The notes: generated by a model from the sequence alone, not told the origin. Counted from the stretch's first letter, positions 36,024 through 48,839 are shown. The stretch is DNA of 64,000 nucleotides from Rutidosis leptorrhynchoides (GCF_046630445.1 NC_092343.1:139989501-140053500); one strand, 5' to 3'. Numbers and translations are program-made.

Positions 36024-37094
36024 TGGATAAAAACTAGAACGACGATAATAACGACGATAATAATAATCATTTTTAATAATAATACAAAAATTCAATTGAC
36101 TATAACTTCTAATCCGTTTATCGAAACCATTCGATATCTAAATGAAAAGTTTTTAATTTTCCGCTAGCTTTCCAACGACATGCATATCTTATACCTTATC
36201 TCAACCGCATATGTAACTAATTCAGGATTCAACATAACCTATTTAACGATAATAACAAAAGTACAAGCATGCATACTCCTATATACTCGAGCACTAGTCA
36301 GGGTTACACTATTAATATGTAAAAATTAAATTATGAGTGCCTACGTATCAATATTGAGATTCAATATTGCAGGAAAGGTACATAGACGCAACGAAAATGA
36401 TAAACACTAGATTGACCTCACGAGCATACCCATGAACCATACCCATAACCTCCATAGCTATAACTGTTGCAAAACACCCCGTCTCGAGCCGTCTCGACGC
36501 CCGTCTCGACGGTTTGGTGACTAGTCCGTCCCGTCTCGTAGAAAACCGTCTAATATGACAGTCAACGATCAAAATTCGGGTTAAAGTTGAAAAAAATCGA
36601 GTCAAAGTCGGTCAACATTCAGAAAAGGGAGAAAATCGATAAAATCGGTAAAATATATCGTATTTTAGTTTGAATTTTTTGTATTAAATTAACGATGATA
36701 GCAATTATCGGTATAAATTAATTAATTAAAGTTTTTAGCTTTAAAATATGTATACATATAAGCATTTTTATACTTATATATTTAAAAGTCAACTTTGGTC
36801 AACGTCCGTCTCGACCCCCGTCTCGACCCCGTCTCGAACGTCTCGACCTTTTTAGGACCCGACCGTCTCGACCCCGTCTCACGTATTTTGCAACCTTGGC
36901 TATAACCCATAATTTCCTTAGCTCTGCCCCGCTTGTAAAAATCCGTTTTGAAAATAAAGCACTCATGACCTCGTCGTAGTATTTTATGTATACTACTTAA
37001 TGGTAGTAAAATACTACTAATACTAATAATAAGATTAACAATAATATTAATCTTAATAATAATAATTATAATTTATATATATATATATATATAT

Positions 37095-37153
<59 letters not shown>

Positions 37154-38625
37154 ATGCGAGAGACAGATGATGAAAAGAAAAAAAATGAATTACAAATCAA
37201 ACTCGTTCGATATTTAAAGGAACTTGACATCCACCTACTTCCCATTTCACATTCAATCATTCATCTCATTCATGCCGACACTTTTTATGTAACATAAATA
37301 TTTATATATTAATATTTAATCTTTATAATTAATTAAATATAATATTATATTTACGTGCGTAGTAAAAATGTAATTTTTACTAAAATGAATCTTACGTTGC
37401 CACTCGACTCATGTACCACTTTCGGTTTTTCGAGCGCACTTTCGTACGTTTAGAAAACTAGCCTTTTACGTTACGCGACGTGTACCTTTATCAATAATTA
37501 GACTTAAATTAATGGAAAACTAACCCACTCAAAGTGTAACTTAATCTTTTTAGTGTTTTGGTCATTTACTTCTATAAATCAAAGTCTCGTTATTTAACAA
37601 AACATATTTAATAATATTAGTTTAATTTAAAGCGTTTTATGACTAAATTAAAATATATATATACATAATATATATAGGTTTGAAATATTTTTCTAATAAT
37701 ACAACATTTAAATTTTCAAAACTAATTATATTTCAAAGTATAATTTAAGATCGTTTACATAATCGAACATATTATATCATATAACGTTTACGCTTTAAAA
37801 CTTAATTTGATAATATTCTTTTATGTAACAATGTTTATTTTAATTTCCTTAAACTTTCTAAATAATATATATTAATATCTATCGAATCAAATAAACAAAT
37901 GTTACTATCGTTTTCTTAACTAATTGAAATAATATATTTTTAATAAACACGTTGTTAACACACGTTGCAAGTTATTTATGTACTTAGTTCTAACAATTAC
38001 CATTTCGACCTATTGTATATATTCAATTCACGTTATTTAAACAAAACCTTTTTAAATAACAAATTCTATCCTATCGAGAAACGTTTTCGTTTAATAAAGT
38101 TAAGTCATATAATACATAAGTCATAATGGTTCCCAGTTTCTAACTTATAGTTCAATCGTGTATCGTAAGGTTAAATCTAAAGGATAATCAAACGTACATA
38201 ATCATTTTAATGTAACATATCGAATGGGTTCCCATTTATTCTTTCTATATGATCAATCATTATGAAAGTTGAATAATTAACTTATTAACAACACGAGGTA
38301 ATTATTGTAAAATACGTATTAGAGATCAAACAGGAATCTCCACTAACTTTTGTCTAACTCTCGTTAGGTGATACTTTGTTCTTACTTGTAAATTACTTTA
38401 TCATTTATTCCGAATATCGTTAAAAAGAAACGATTTCTCAAATCAACGTGGGCTTCGTAATAGAGACTCGTAATCATGATTCAATGTATCTGATAATTCA
38501 ATCATATGATATTATCTTTTAATTCCGTCAATAACTTTATTGAACAAATATCGAAACAAACTCGTTTATGTAAAGTATTATATATTTAATACTTTGTTAA
38601 CGTTTTCAATTTAATAAGTATATAT

Positions 38626-38691
<66 letters not shown>

Positions 38692-38861
38692 CAGTATACA
38701 CATATATGTTTGTGAATCGTTAGATATGGTCAAAGGGTAATTGATTACATGAATATGGATTTCAAAACTTTCGAGACTCAACATTACAGATTTTGCTTAT
38801 CGTGTCGAAAACATATAAAGATTAAAGTTTAAATTTGATCGGAAATTTTCGGGTCATCACA
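34083..38861 (-). repeat. E3 LTR, right copy (5' LTR), 4.78 kb
   Basis: Homologous end to end with 25269-29613. It is longer because of a 434-bp MITE (36465-36898) and expanded (TA)n runs at about 37074-37149 and 38632-38686, while its (AAT)n array (about 35993-36024) is shorter than in the left copy. Hairpins with CGTA loops lie at 34520-34533 and 34602-34619. Confidence 0.93.
36465..36898. mobile_element. hAT-like MITE inserted in the E3 right LTR
   Basis: A 434-bp insertion absent from the left LTR and flanked by GCTATAAC on both sides (36457-36464 and 36899-36906), an 8-bp duplication as made by hAT transposases. The ends are imperfect inverted repeats sharing GTTGCAAAA-AC (TGTTGCAAAACAC at the left, CAAGGTTGCAAAATAC from the right). 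Subterminal regions are full of CGTCTCGAC words, and the middle is AT-rich. There is no coding capacity, so it would need a transposase from elsewhere. Confidence 0.85.
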
Positions 38862-38866
38862 CCACC

Positions 38867-38989
38867 ACCCTGCGCGGCGCGCAAACGTGCCTGGGCAGAT
38901 TCTGACTTCTTTTAAAAGTGTGCAACGAAAACCCACACTTCCAATACCCTATTTACACGTATGTACATTAAAAATATTTGGGTCTTACA
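38867..38989 (-). repeat. E2 right LTR, terminal part after E3
   Basis: Continues the E2 LTR from ACCCTGCGCGGCGCGC to GGGTCTTACA, matching 18348-18470. It is followed by the duplication AAACC. Confidence 0.93.
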
Positions 38990-40510
38990 AAACCCGTTCA
39001 ACGCCTCAATCTCCAAGTGTCTTCCATATCACCCATTCCCCAATCCTACCTCCCAAGCTATTCACGATCCTAAGTGGAAAAATGTTATGACTGAGGAATA
39101 TAATTCTTTAATTAAAAATAATAGTTGTATCCTTGTACCTCGCCCTGAAGACATGAATATAGTTCGTTTTATGTGGCTCTTTCGGCACAACATAACATGG
39201 ATGGTTTTCTTAGTCGCAACAAAGTGTGTCTTGTTGTGAATGGTCGTTACCAACAGAATGGAATTGACTGTCATTATACGTTTAGTCTGCTTGTAAAGCC
39301 AACCACCATTGTACGATCCTTAGTCATGCACTTTCTCGAAATTTACTTGATGTCGAGAATTCTTTTCTTAATAGAAATATGTCCAAGACCGTCTATATGC
39401 ATCAGCCCCCAGGTTTTCGGGACCATGGACACCCTGATTATGCTATCTTTTTGAAGAAGTCTCTATATGGTCTCAAACATGTCCATTGAGCTTGGCTTTA
39501 GCGATTCGCGTAAGCGGGCGGGTTTTCAACATAGCCGTTGTGACTCATCTTTGTTCATTTATGGACAAGGCCATGACACAACATATTTGTTGCTTTATGT
39601 TGATTATATTATTCTAACAGCTTCTTCAACAACTCTTTTTCAATGAGTCATCAAATCTCTTAATCAAGAATTTTCGATGACAAATTTAGGCTCATTGAAC
39701 TATTTTTTGCGAATTCATGTGACCCGTACATCTAGTAGGATTATAAGTATGCTATTGAGATTCTTGAGCGAGCTCCGAATAACATGTTACAGTGTAACCC
39801 TTGTAGCACACCAGTTGACACTGACTCTAAGCTTGGGGCCGATGGTCCTGCTGTATCCGACCCCACTCTATATAGCAGCCTTGGAGGTGTTATTTAGTAC
39901 CTCACTTTACGCGTCCTGACATATCTTATGTAATTCAGCATATCTGTCTATACATGCATGATCCTCGAGAACCCTATTTTTTGGCTCTTAAACAGATTAT
40001 GCGCTACATTTGGGGAACTCTTGATCGAGGTCTACAACTATTTACTTCATCTACTGCTTCACTTGTAGCTTACTCGGATGTTGATTGGTAGGTTGCCCTA
40101 CTACACGACGATCTACTTCAGATTACTGTGTTTTTTCCGGTAATAACTTGCAATCTTGATCGTCAAAGCGGTAGCCTACGACTTTTAGGTCCAATATAAA
40201 AGTGGAGTAATGTGGCGTCGCTAATGTGGTTGCTGAAACGTGTTGGCTACGAAATCTTTTAAGTGAGCTTCATTGCCCGTTATTATTAGCCACTTTGATT
40301 TATTGTGACAATGTAAGTGCTGTTTTCCTTTTGTCCAACCCGGTTTAACATCAATGGACGAAACACATTAAGATCGACGTTCACTTTATTCGTGACCTTA
40401 TGGCTACCAATCACGTTTGTGTTCGTACGTTCGTGTTCTTCATGTTCTATCTCGGTACCAGGATGCAGATATCTTCACGAAGGGTCAAGGGTAAAGTATA
40501 ACTTTTTCCC
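38990..40510 (+). mobile_element. Ty1/copia fossil, right part (RT and RNase H region)
   Basis: Fragments match copia reverse transcriptase and RNase H: AIHDPKWKNVMTEEYNSLI near 39060, YTFSLLVKPTT-like near 39280, VYMHQPPGFRDHGHPDYA near 39392, LKKSLYGLKH near 39453, MTNLGSLNYFL near 39677, IMRYIWGTLDRGL-like near 39995, AYSDVDW near 40070 and YCDNVSAVFL near 40305. It is the continuation of the fossil at 15275-16399, old and broken in many places. The LTRs were not identified. Confidence 0.85.
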
Positions 40511-41051
40511 AAAAGGGATCATTTGTATTTTCTTTTCTTTTTTTCAGAAAAATGGTTTTTTATAATTAATTTCCTAACTATTGCAACAACCTAAAGTGAA
40601 ATGTAAACCCGATTCTAGTGAGCAACATAACGAGACAAACTACTAGGCTATCTTGTGAGTTGCGACCAAGGACGTTGAAAACTTCCAAATAAATTTTATC
40701 AATTCATGTTTTAGTTTTGAAAATTTCTCAAGGTTTCAAGCCAACCAAAACTCGAACAGTCCAAGTAATTGGGATTCGGTTTCAGCCTAAGGTGGATATG
40801 TCACTACAAATTCTTCAGCAATTAAGAGTGGAATGATTAAAGAAAATTGCAAATTGTGCCACCCCGGCCCCAGGGATGTGAACACGCCCAAGTCATATTT
40901 TACACAAAAGTACATAAACACCATTATCCTTAAACATTTAAGCATATAATGTTTTATATCTAGAAAGATAACAACTTAAACTTTTTCTTTCCACCACATA
41001 GGCATTTTCAGAGCTTTATAGATGTAGAAAAACTACACACCTCCAATGTTT
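40511..41051 (-). other. 3' flank and probable 3' UTR of the GDI gene
   Basis: Non-coding. The part next to the GDI stop codon, to about 40900, is its likely 3' UTR on the minus strand. The rest is unassigned sequence between GDI and the copia fossil. Confidence 0.5.
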
Positions 41052-44000
41052 CTATTCTTCAGCAGCACTTGCAGCACTTAGGTCAACATTCAGGTCAAGA
41101 ACCTACATGAAAACATATGTTAGCAACAACCCTCAAAATTAGAGGTATAAGCTGTAATGACATTCATTATACCGCCCATGTGGAGCATTATAAGTTATGA
41201 TGACCAATAAGTAGAAGTCAAAACAAAATGGTTTAAGGAATATTGAAAATTTCATACCTTCCCGGTTATCATTGAGTACATGTTGAGGACATCTATTACA
41301 GTTGACTCAAAGTGTGTTGTGGCATCATAGCTCTGTTAAACACGATAGATGAATTACAGAACCATGTATGAATTCAAAAAAGATAGTGCAAAAAGATCTG
41401 TACTAAAATCTTACGTTGGATATGAAGCAATTGTCCAGAGATGGCTCATTGACAGGTTCAAATCTATCGTACATATCATAAAAGATCTCATCAACAGGTC
41501 CTAGAAGATCAAGCCCTGGTTTCAATTCGATTTCGGGTTGATCAGTTTCTGCCTCAGTTGATACAAATGCAATGAACTTCCCTTTTGGTGCAACATTGTG
41601 GGAGTATGAACAGCAAAACAGATACCTGCAAAGTAGAAGTTACAATTAAATGAATTGCTTATTATTATGTTTACTTTTCTATTCTTATCTGAGGCATTAA
41701 TTATTTAAAAAAATATATTAAAAGAAAAGGCGATGTCTTGATTATATGTTGGTCTATAAACAGTTTAACATTGATTACTAGTAAGCATCAAACAAAACCA
41801 GGTATAAACAAACAAACAAAATTTAGATGTTGTATTAAAACTCACATGTCTGATCGGCGACCCAACTGCTTTTGTGGAAGAATAACTTGCACCGAGTGTG
41901 AATCGCTCGTGTTTGGAATGGGGTGGCTCATAATGCAAATTGCTCTGGCAACCTTTCCCACTTTCCTCACCTATCAAAAACCATACTTAGATAATTGTAG
42001 AAATAACAAAAAGGTGATCTCATTATCTTTCATACCCTGGAAATAAAGATTTTGAGGTGTCTATTCAATCAACTTTCAGTTTGCAGGTAAATAGGCCGTC
42101 CACCATGTCTTACCCAAATTGTGTATATCACGTTAATCGGTTTGTAACCGTATACTGAACACCCCTAAACATTACCTTGTACATCCAGTCTAGGCATAAC
42201 AAACTACAGTTTTTTTTAATAAATGTATATCAAAAGATGTGTACCTTGTTAGGCAAATATGAAGGATCGCAAACAACTTTCTTGCACTTGGCTGTTTCAC
42301 CCTCTGATGTCACACCACAAACCTTGCCTTCCTCATCAAACTCAACCTGGTATTAGTAACAAAGTAACATTAACTCCCAAAATGAAACCTTTCTTACTAT
42401 TTTCAAAGACCAAAACTCAGAAAACAAAATAAATAATAGACATGATATAAGATACCTTGCACTCAGGTTTATTCAGCATATAGGTTCCACCATAAACAGC
42501 ACTGAGTCGCGCAAATGCCTACAATATATTTTCAAGTAAAATATTGAACCTCCATCATTTCACAGGCAAATTAAGCAACACAATAAATAATAAATAAATA
42601 AATAAAAATGAAACCTGTCAGAAAAAAATGTACCTGAGGAAGCTCGCCAAGACCATACAAGGGATAAATGTATGGTGACCCACCTTGGAAACGTGCGAGT
42701 GACTCAGCATAAAGCTAGTGGAGAAGTTTTAATAATTAAAAAAGTTAATTCTCAGAAATTTTTTAACTAAAAATAAAATAGACACAAGCTGACATCATGT
42801 TTAAACCTTCATTCTCTTCACTGTATCAAGAGCAGGTTCATTTAAGTAACGATCATCCCTGTGCAAAGCTAACGCATGGCCTATGAAATCCACAGTGTTG
42901 TCATCGAGACCGTATTTACTGAGAGATTATAATATCGTTAGTACAGTTTTAAGAGGAAATGTCAATACATGTTGCATAGGCCCATCTCTCACATTGTATA
43001 TATCTACTTATACTAAGAAAACAAGTACCAATGTAGCTTCATTTGACAAAGTAAAATAAAACACTATTGCTAAACTGATATATAAGTATCTTATTCTATT
43101 AAAAAATGTTACTTACTTCAACTTATAATTATTTTGTGGTAGACTAATGATCTGTTGAGGGATTCTTAAAATATATAATCCAATCTATATCTATATTAGC
43201 ATAACAAAAAGTTATCTATATTAGCATAACAAAAAGTTAAGGTGCTATTAAGTAAATTTTTTTCCTCGATGCAAATCCAAAGTTCAGATGCTCTCAATTT
43301 TATATTCTAAAAAGTGTCAGTTAAGAGCCTATTTGTGTTTCCTATAACACTGCAAGATATTGTTGATGTAAATAGTTGTAATATAAAGTTCCATTTTAAT
43401 ATGTCTAGTCAGTCATTATATAAATCAAAGAGCAGAAAAAATATTTCAACAGAACATTTTACAACAAAAAAATGGGAAGGTTGAAGGTAATGATTAGAAT
43501 AATACGCAATAAGTTCTCTAGTCGTGACACGTGTCAGATCCATCCCCTCGTGTGTTTTGGGTTCATTCTCATTATAATCCTGGACATATATGAAGAACTT
43601 GCGGGCCCGACGCTTCTCAAAAATCCCCATGAGAGGAGATTTGAGTGCCTCCATATCAGTAGCAGGAACTTTGTGCACCTATACAGTTCAAGAAAATAAA
43701 AAATCAATGTAAAATGACAAATGGTTGTTAAAAAAGGCAAGTAAAAATTTGCAACTTTATACCTTTCTCTTATTATAAACAAAACTACCATCCACTGCTT
43801 TAAAGTAGAGATATTTTGTGACATCAGTGTGAATGAGAACACGTACTAAAGCCCCATTTGCCATTATAAACTTGCAATACATAAATGTCATGTTAAACAA
43901 CATTAGAAGATAAAATTTTAATAGCATAACAAATAGTATAGTATTATTTACAATATACCTTAGGGACCATGTCCACGTTGTAATCTCTGCTGGAGCCTAA

Positions 44001-45484
44001 ATGAGCGGGAGGCTTATCACTTCCTCTAAATTTCTTCCAGAGCTGTAGATTAATAATCATACATGTTATTAAGATCTACATGAAACTGTATGTTATGCAT
44101 CATGATAAGGGGTTAATAGAAGAAAACCTGAATAAGATTAAGTGAGGTTGATTCTCCCCCATAATAATCATTTCTGTCCATGTGCAAAACCTAATTTACA
44201 AGACAATAAGCACATCAAAACAATTTAAGGAACTTTCAATAAAGCCACAGCCTCTACACATTTTTATGTTAAGTGAAACAATTATTGAGTATATTAACTT
44301 CTTTGTCAGAAAACTAGAAAAGTTCACAGCAGTTTATTCTTTAATTCCCTATATATTTATATATGTATCATTCAGAAAACCGAAAAATCAAACTAAATAG
44401 CCATTGACCTAATACCTTGCAGATCTCAAAAACCCATAACAAATCTAATATCATATGTGCTTTCTTATTACAATAATGAACAGCAAGAATTTTATTTCAA
44501 TAAATCAGCAAGCATACGTAAACAATCAATGGTCCAGATGTAATTTGATTAACATATAACTATTTTACTTGAGGTCAGCTTTAGTATCAACAACAAAAAT
44601 TCCATATAAATCACAGTGAATTTTATCATCATTCCAATTGAACTGCACAAATGTGTCATCATAAAATGCTGCAATTTTCATATGATAATCTCACTAATTT
44701 ATTAATTATTACTACTTAATTATCTTTTGCAACATACAGAAAACAAAGAAAACTCGGACAACAAATAAAACAATTGCAATAACTATAAACTAAATTAGGT
44801 TACACAGATCAATAATCACATTCCATAACAATTTCCCTCGATTTTATAAAAGAAAAGTGCAAACATATTGATCAACACAGATCTATTATAACTGAGTCCT
44901 GACTAAAACAGCAAATCAACTATCAGGTACTTGATCATTACAGATTCCCTAACTGCAAATCGGTAAAAATTGGGTGATGTTGTATCCGATTTATTATAAT
45001 AATATCAAAAATAACACCAGATTTTATCATGAAATGCGGCAATTCGCGTATCATGAGATCATTCAAATCTTATCTATATTCATATATTATTTGCATTTCT
45101 AAAATAAAATAAAAAAATAACATATCATTTACAATATACACATCTACAGAGTGCAATTACAGTGACTATAGATGCAAACAAGATGAATTCAATTAACATA
45201 TTTTCACAATTATATATGTATAATAAGTAAAGCATATCGTGTATCAATCGATCATAACAGATCTAATTATAACATATTCATAACTACAACAACAAATCAA
45301 CTAATACGTACTGGATAATCACAAATTCTGTACCTATAAATCAGTAAAAAATGAGTGATGACGTGTCCGATTTAAGTAGCAAAAAAGCGAATTATACCTT
45401 GAGGCCGTCAACAGAGAGAAGACCACTGAGAATGCATTCTTTGAGACCAGTACCGAGAACAACGACGTCATATTCTTCATCCAT
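41052..45484 (-). CDS. GDI: Rab GDP dissociation inhibitor, intact 13-exon gene
   Basis: Coding exons, 5' to 3' on the minus strand: 45484-45398, 44190-44128, 44042-43959, 43870-43763, 43678-43506, 42918-42807, 42714-42634, 42518-42456, 42346-42245, 41970-41846, 41625-41415, 41333-41259, 41102-41052. Each junction has GT and AG, and the exons sum to 1335 nt, 444 residues plus stop, the usual length for plant GDI. The product extracts GDP-bound prenylated Rab GTPases from membranes and recycles them in vesicle traffic; it is cytosolic. Visible hallmarks: N-terminal nucleotide-fold-like [29 protein letters not shown], and [15 protein letters not shown] followed by [15 protein letters not shown]. 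Tyr39, Glu233, Arg240 and Met250, the Rab-binding-platform residues known from bovine GDI, all fall at the same numbers here. The start is the family-standard [11 protein letters not shown]. One small oddity is NKRK where NKGK is usual. No damage is seen, and the gene is very probably functional. Confidence 0.97.
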
Positions 45485-45767
45485 ATTGCAGCGAATTGAA
45501 TCAGTGATTTGAAGAAATCGAGAAATAGATCAAGTGAAAATGGAAGTGGATGGAGGTAGGGTTTCAAATTGGAGTCAAAAGCGTGTCTTCTGCGAAGTGT
45601 TTATTTTAGGAAAACAAAGATGCCTTGCGTCGTGGTGGAATATATCTGTAGAACGATACAGATTTAGCTTTTACTTTTGTTGTATTACAAAAATAGTCCT
45701 CTAAGCTATTTGTTTGATTCGAGTGTTTAAGCCTTAAGGAATCGAATTGAGAGGTAACATTTTAAGG
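45485..45767 (-). promoter_or_regulatory. 5' UTR and proximal promoter region of GDI
   Basis: Position inferred from the gene start. Up to about 45600 the sequence is mixed UTR-like. No clear TATA box was picked out. A MITE begins at 45768, so the unbroken upstream region is short. Confidence 0.4.
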
Positions 45768-45918
45768 ATTTTGCTAACGACAACCCTAAGAGCTGTCGTT
45801 AACGTGCATAATATAGTTGTGCACTCTTAAAAATGTCCTTTCAGGTAAGAAAATAATCGCTTAGTACAACACTTTAAAACACACTAAAACACAATAACCG
45901 GGTTGTCGTTAGCAAAAT
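45768..45918. mobile_element. 151-bp MITE upstream of GDI
   Basis: Ends are perfect 19-bp inverted repeats, ATTTTGCTAACGACAACCC at 45768-45786 and its complement at 45900-45918. An internal AGCTGTCGTTAACG partly repeats the end. No coding capacity. A clear target duplication was not found, so the superfamily (Mutator-like or other) is open. Confidence 0.75.
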
Positions 45919-46187
45919 TCAAATTTTAAATCTAAAATCATTTAATTATTACTTGTTACTCGAGTCTAACACATTTATAAAAATCATATTTTGTCCATGT
46001 TCAGTGATATGGCCGAAACGGACGGTTTTTATTCGCGCGGTGTCGTCGGGTCGCGGCTCGCCAGGATCAGCCACTCGTGGGGGAGGTACTGTTTTAAATT
46101 TATATTTAGCGGGGCCTAAATCTTACTACTCCTTATAAGTAATGGAAGTATGACCTAGAGTCGTATTTTTGAGATATCAGTAGGATC
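45919..46187. other. Intergenic DNA between the MITE and E4
   Basis: No supported gene. A CG-rich patch (about 46015-46085) stands out from the AT-rich surroundings. GGATC at 46183-46187 is the candidate left target duplication of E4. Confidence 0.4.
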
Positions 46188-48450
46188 TGTGATGACCCGG
46201 AAATTTTCGATCAAATTTAAACTGTAATCTTTATATGATTCCGACACGATAAGCAAAGTCTGTAATGTTGAGTTTCAAAATTTTGAACTGTTTTCATACA
46301 ATCATTTATCTTCGGCTATTCCCGACGATTCACGAACAATGGTATGTAGATATATATGTATATGAATATTACATAATTAGTAATAAGTAATGTTAATATA
46401 TTAAATATAATTACAAGTTAAAATATAAATGTTATAATAATATTATTATATTCACTTTCATTGTTAATATTAGTATTAATATTAATATTAGTATATTATT
46501 ATTTTATACAATATATAGAATTGATTGATAAATCTAATTTGTTATATTATTAATATTATTACTACCAATATTATCATTATCATTACTAATAACAATATTA
46601 TTATAACTAGAAATAAAATTACAATTTTAGTTATTATTATGATTAATATTATTATTATTACTAAAAATTATTATTTAAAAATTATTATTATCATTATGTT
46701 TTTATTACTTTTATAATTGTATTTATTATTATTTTGATATAATTATTATTAATACTAATATTATTATTAATTTGTATAATTATTAATAAATTTAAATTTA
46801 TTAATTATTAATAGCAACTATATACAATTCGATGGAATCTGTTATAGATCCTAATCAAACTTTATGATTTTATCTTTCTGTCTAAACATCGAAATCATAT
46901 TATCAATACATTCCAAAATCTGTTAAGGGTCTTATTCTACTTTAGTTATTTTATATATTATTTTTTTTCTTTCTTTCTCCCGGTTGATTTTCTTTAGATC
47001 GATACTTATTATATTAAGTGACATTCTCCTTTAGATGAGAAAACCAGTAAACTCCTCATTATCATATTCCATTACATTACCTACTAATTATCTATTTCAA
47101 ACACAAAAAGATTAACGAACCATCTCATCCTCTGTTCTTGTTTCCTAATCCGAATACCCTCACCATTTTATATCAAAACCCACATGTTAGTCGATCACCT
47201 ATAACCATGTGCTAACTACTGATACAACTAGCTTACTCCGTGTTTCGGTTATATATAACCGTCGCTAACCATTCCAACCCATGAACACCACAACGAACAA
47301 CCACTTTGCAAATCTTGAAATCTCACCCACATCGACAACAACCCACAGTGAACTATCGTTATCCACTACTACAACCCACTATATCCGCCACCTTCTTTCT
47401 CTCTCTTTTCTTTCTTTTATCCTCCTTTCTTGATGATCTTCTTCGTGAACCCAAAATAATATTGCGACTTCTTTTTCCTTGAAACCTGCTGCTATACTGT
47501 TTTCTTGTTTCAGCCGAAACCCCACAAATTCATATAAACAATGAATAAAGTAAATAAATAATGATGATATGGGGACGGATGGATACATCAGCAACTTTAA
47601 AACACAAGAAATCAATATTGCATGTGTATATGGGATAGTGTGGCCGACATACTCAACAAACAACCCCACTTGTTGAATTAGATTATAGATTAACAAGAAG
47701 ATGGATGATTTGAGATCATTCGGCTACTGCAGTGTACTGGCTTCTATTTCTATTTTTTTTTCTTTACCGACACCTTTAAACCCATAAGCCACTTGAAGTG
47801 ATTAAAGATTAATGATGGGTAATGAGCTGTAAAGAAGAGAGAGACGTGTTATTGAATTCTAAAGCCGTCGTGATCCCTTTTTCTTTTTTAACCAAACTCT
47901 TTTGAATGAATCTTGATTATTGGATCATCTATAATGGACTACAAATTATGTTGGGACTGCTCTTGGACCGAAAAGGTTGTTGGGCTGCCTTGTTCAGCTA
48001 TTTTATTGGGCCTAAGACGGCTGTTCTTTTGAGCCGAGATCCTGGTTACGTTTGCTGTTGAACTGCTGCTATTTTACTTTTGCTAAGCACCAAACAATCT
48101 ATGGCGATGAAGAGTCCCGATGATAATTTCTGTAATAATGGTCGAAGTGTTGTACTGTGACGATGAAGATGGTCACGAAGGAGAAAGGATGATGATGGAT
48201 CACGATTAAAATTATGATGGATGAGTTTTGATTTTATGTGATTAATTGAGAATGATGAAGAGATGTTTATGATTATGATAGTGAATAGATGATGATAAAC
48301 CTTAAAACGAATTAGTAAACTCAATTGTAACTGGGTGTGATTCCTAGATCGACTTGATTTTGATGAAGAAGGAGAAGATGATAAGGGTTAATTGATACGG
48401 GTTATATATTTATTCAAATGGATGTTTATCAGAAAAATGGAAATGGAGAA

Positions 48451-48510
48451 ACGGTTTAGAGGGTTAGCAGGCAAGCGAAGGGTCTCGGGTTCAAGCCCGG
48501 TCCGGTGCAT
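48451..48510 (+). other. tRNA-like (B-box) patch in the E4 LTR
   Basis: GGGTTCAAGCCC at 48487-48498 fits the pol III B-box consensus, with an upstream GGGTTAGCAGGCAAGCG resembling a degenerate tRNA 5' half and a T-rich tract just downstream. No full cloverleaf is seen. E5 inserted at the equivalent position in the other LTR. Confidence 0.35.
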
Positions 48511-48760
48511 TTTCTTTTTAGAAGGGATTTTGAGGTAGCCTTTAATTTTAAAAATGAAAATTATTACTATTATTAGTATTGTTAATATTATTTTTATTAT
48601 TGATTACTATTGGTATTAAAAATAATATTGGTTAGTATTATCATTATTGTTAGTAATATTATGAACCCTAGGATTATTATTATGGTTACCATTATTAATT
48701 ATTGTTATTATTACAAGTATTATAATTATTAACATAATTATTAATACTAATATATGTAGC

Positions 48761-48763
48761 ACC

Positions 48764-48839
<76 letters not shown>
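48761..48839. repeat. (TTA)n microsatellite
   Basis: About 26 TTA units. Asn or Ile homopolymer frames through it are not genes. Confidence 0.95.

Larger units (their letters stand above)
25269..38861 (-). mobile_element. E3: LTR element without recognisable pol, nested in the E2 LTR
   Basis: A 13.6-kb minus-strand element. 5' LTR 34083-38861 (right), primer site 34069-34080, internal region 29614-34082 (4.5 kb), polypurine box 29614-29626 and 3' LTR 25269-29613. The internal region shows no gag, RT or integrase similarity; it holds a Ser-rich/coiled-coil sense ORF region and two antisense ORFs. Leader, polypurine box and LTR tail match E4 closely and E1 partly. By eye its LTRs differ by a few per cent. 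It resembles large non-autonomous retrotransposon derivatives and has a clean 5-bp duplication CCACC. Confidence 0.92.
16400..38989 (-). mobile_element. E2: Ty3/gypsy element with gag-pol, nested in copia and hosting E3
   Basis: A minus-strand element: 5' LTR on the right (23275-25268 plus 38867-38989), primer site (23261-23272), gag-pol (about 22891-18480), polypurine tract (about 18471-18486) and 3' LTR (16400-18470). Without the nested E3 its own length is about 9.0 kb, a full-size element. It is flanked by the 5-bp duplication AAACC. The two LTRs differ by a few per cent by eye, suggesting a fairly recent insertion. The gag-pol carries about two to four breaks. Domain order and the C-terminal region mark it as a chromovirus-type gypsy element. 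Confidence 0.93.

Noticed and set aside
43472-43699. Plus-strand frame over GDI exon 5
   Set aside because: Overlaps a securely assigned exon on the minus strand.
48484-48510. A true tRNA gene in the E4 LTR
   Set aside because: Only a B-box-like stem is visible; acceptor and anticodon arms cannot be built.
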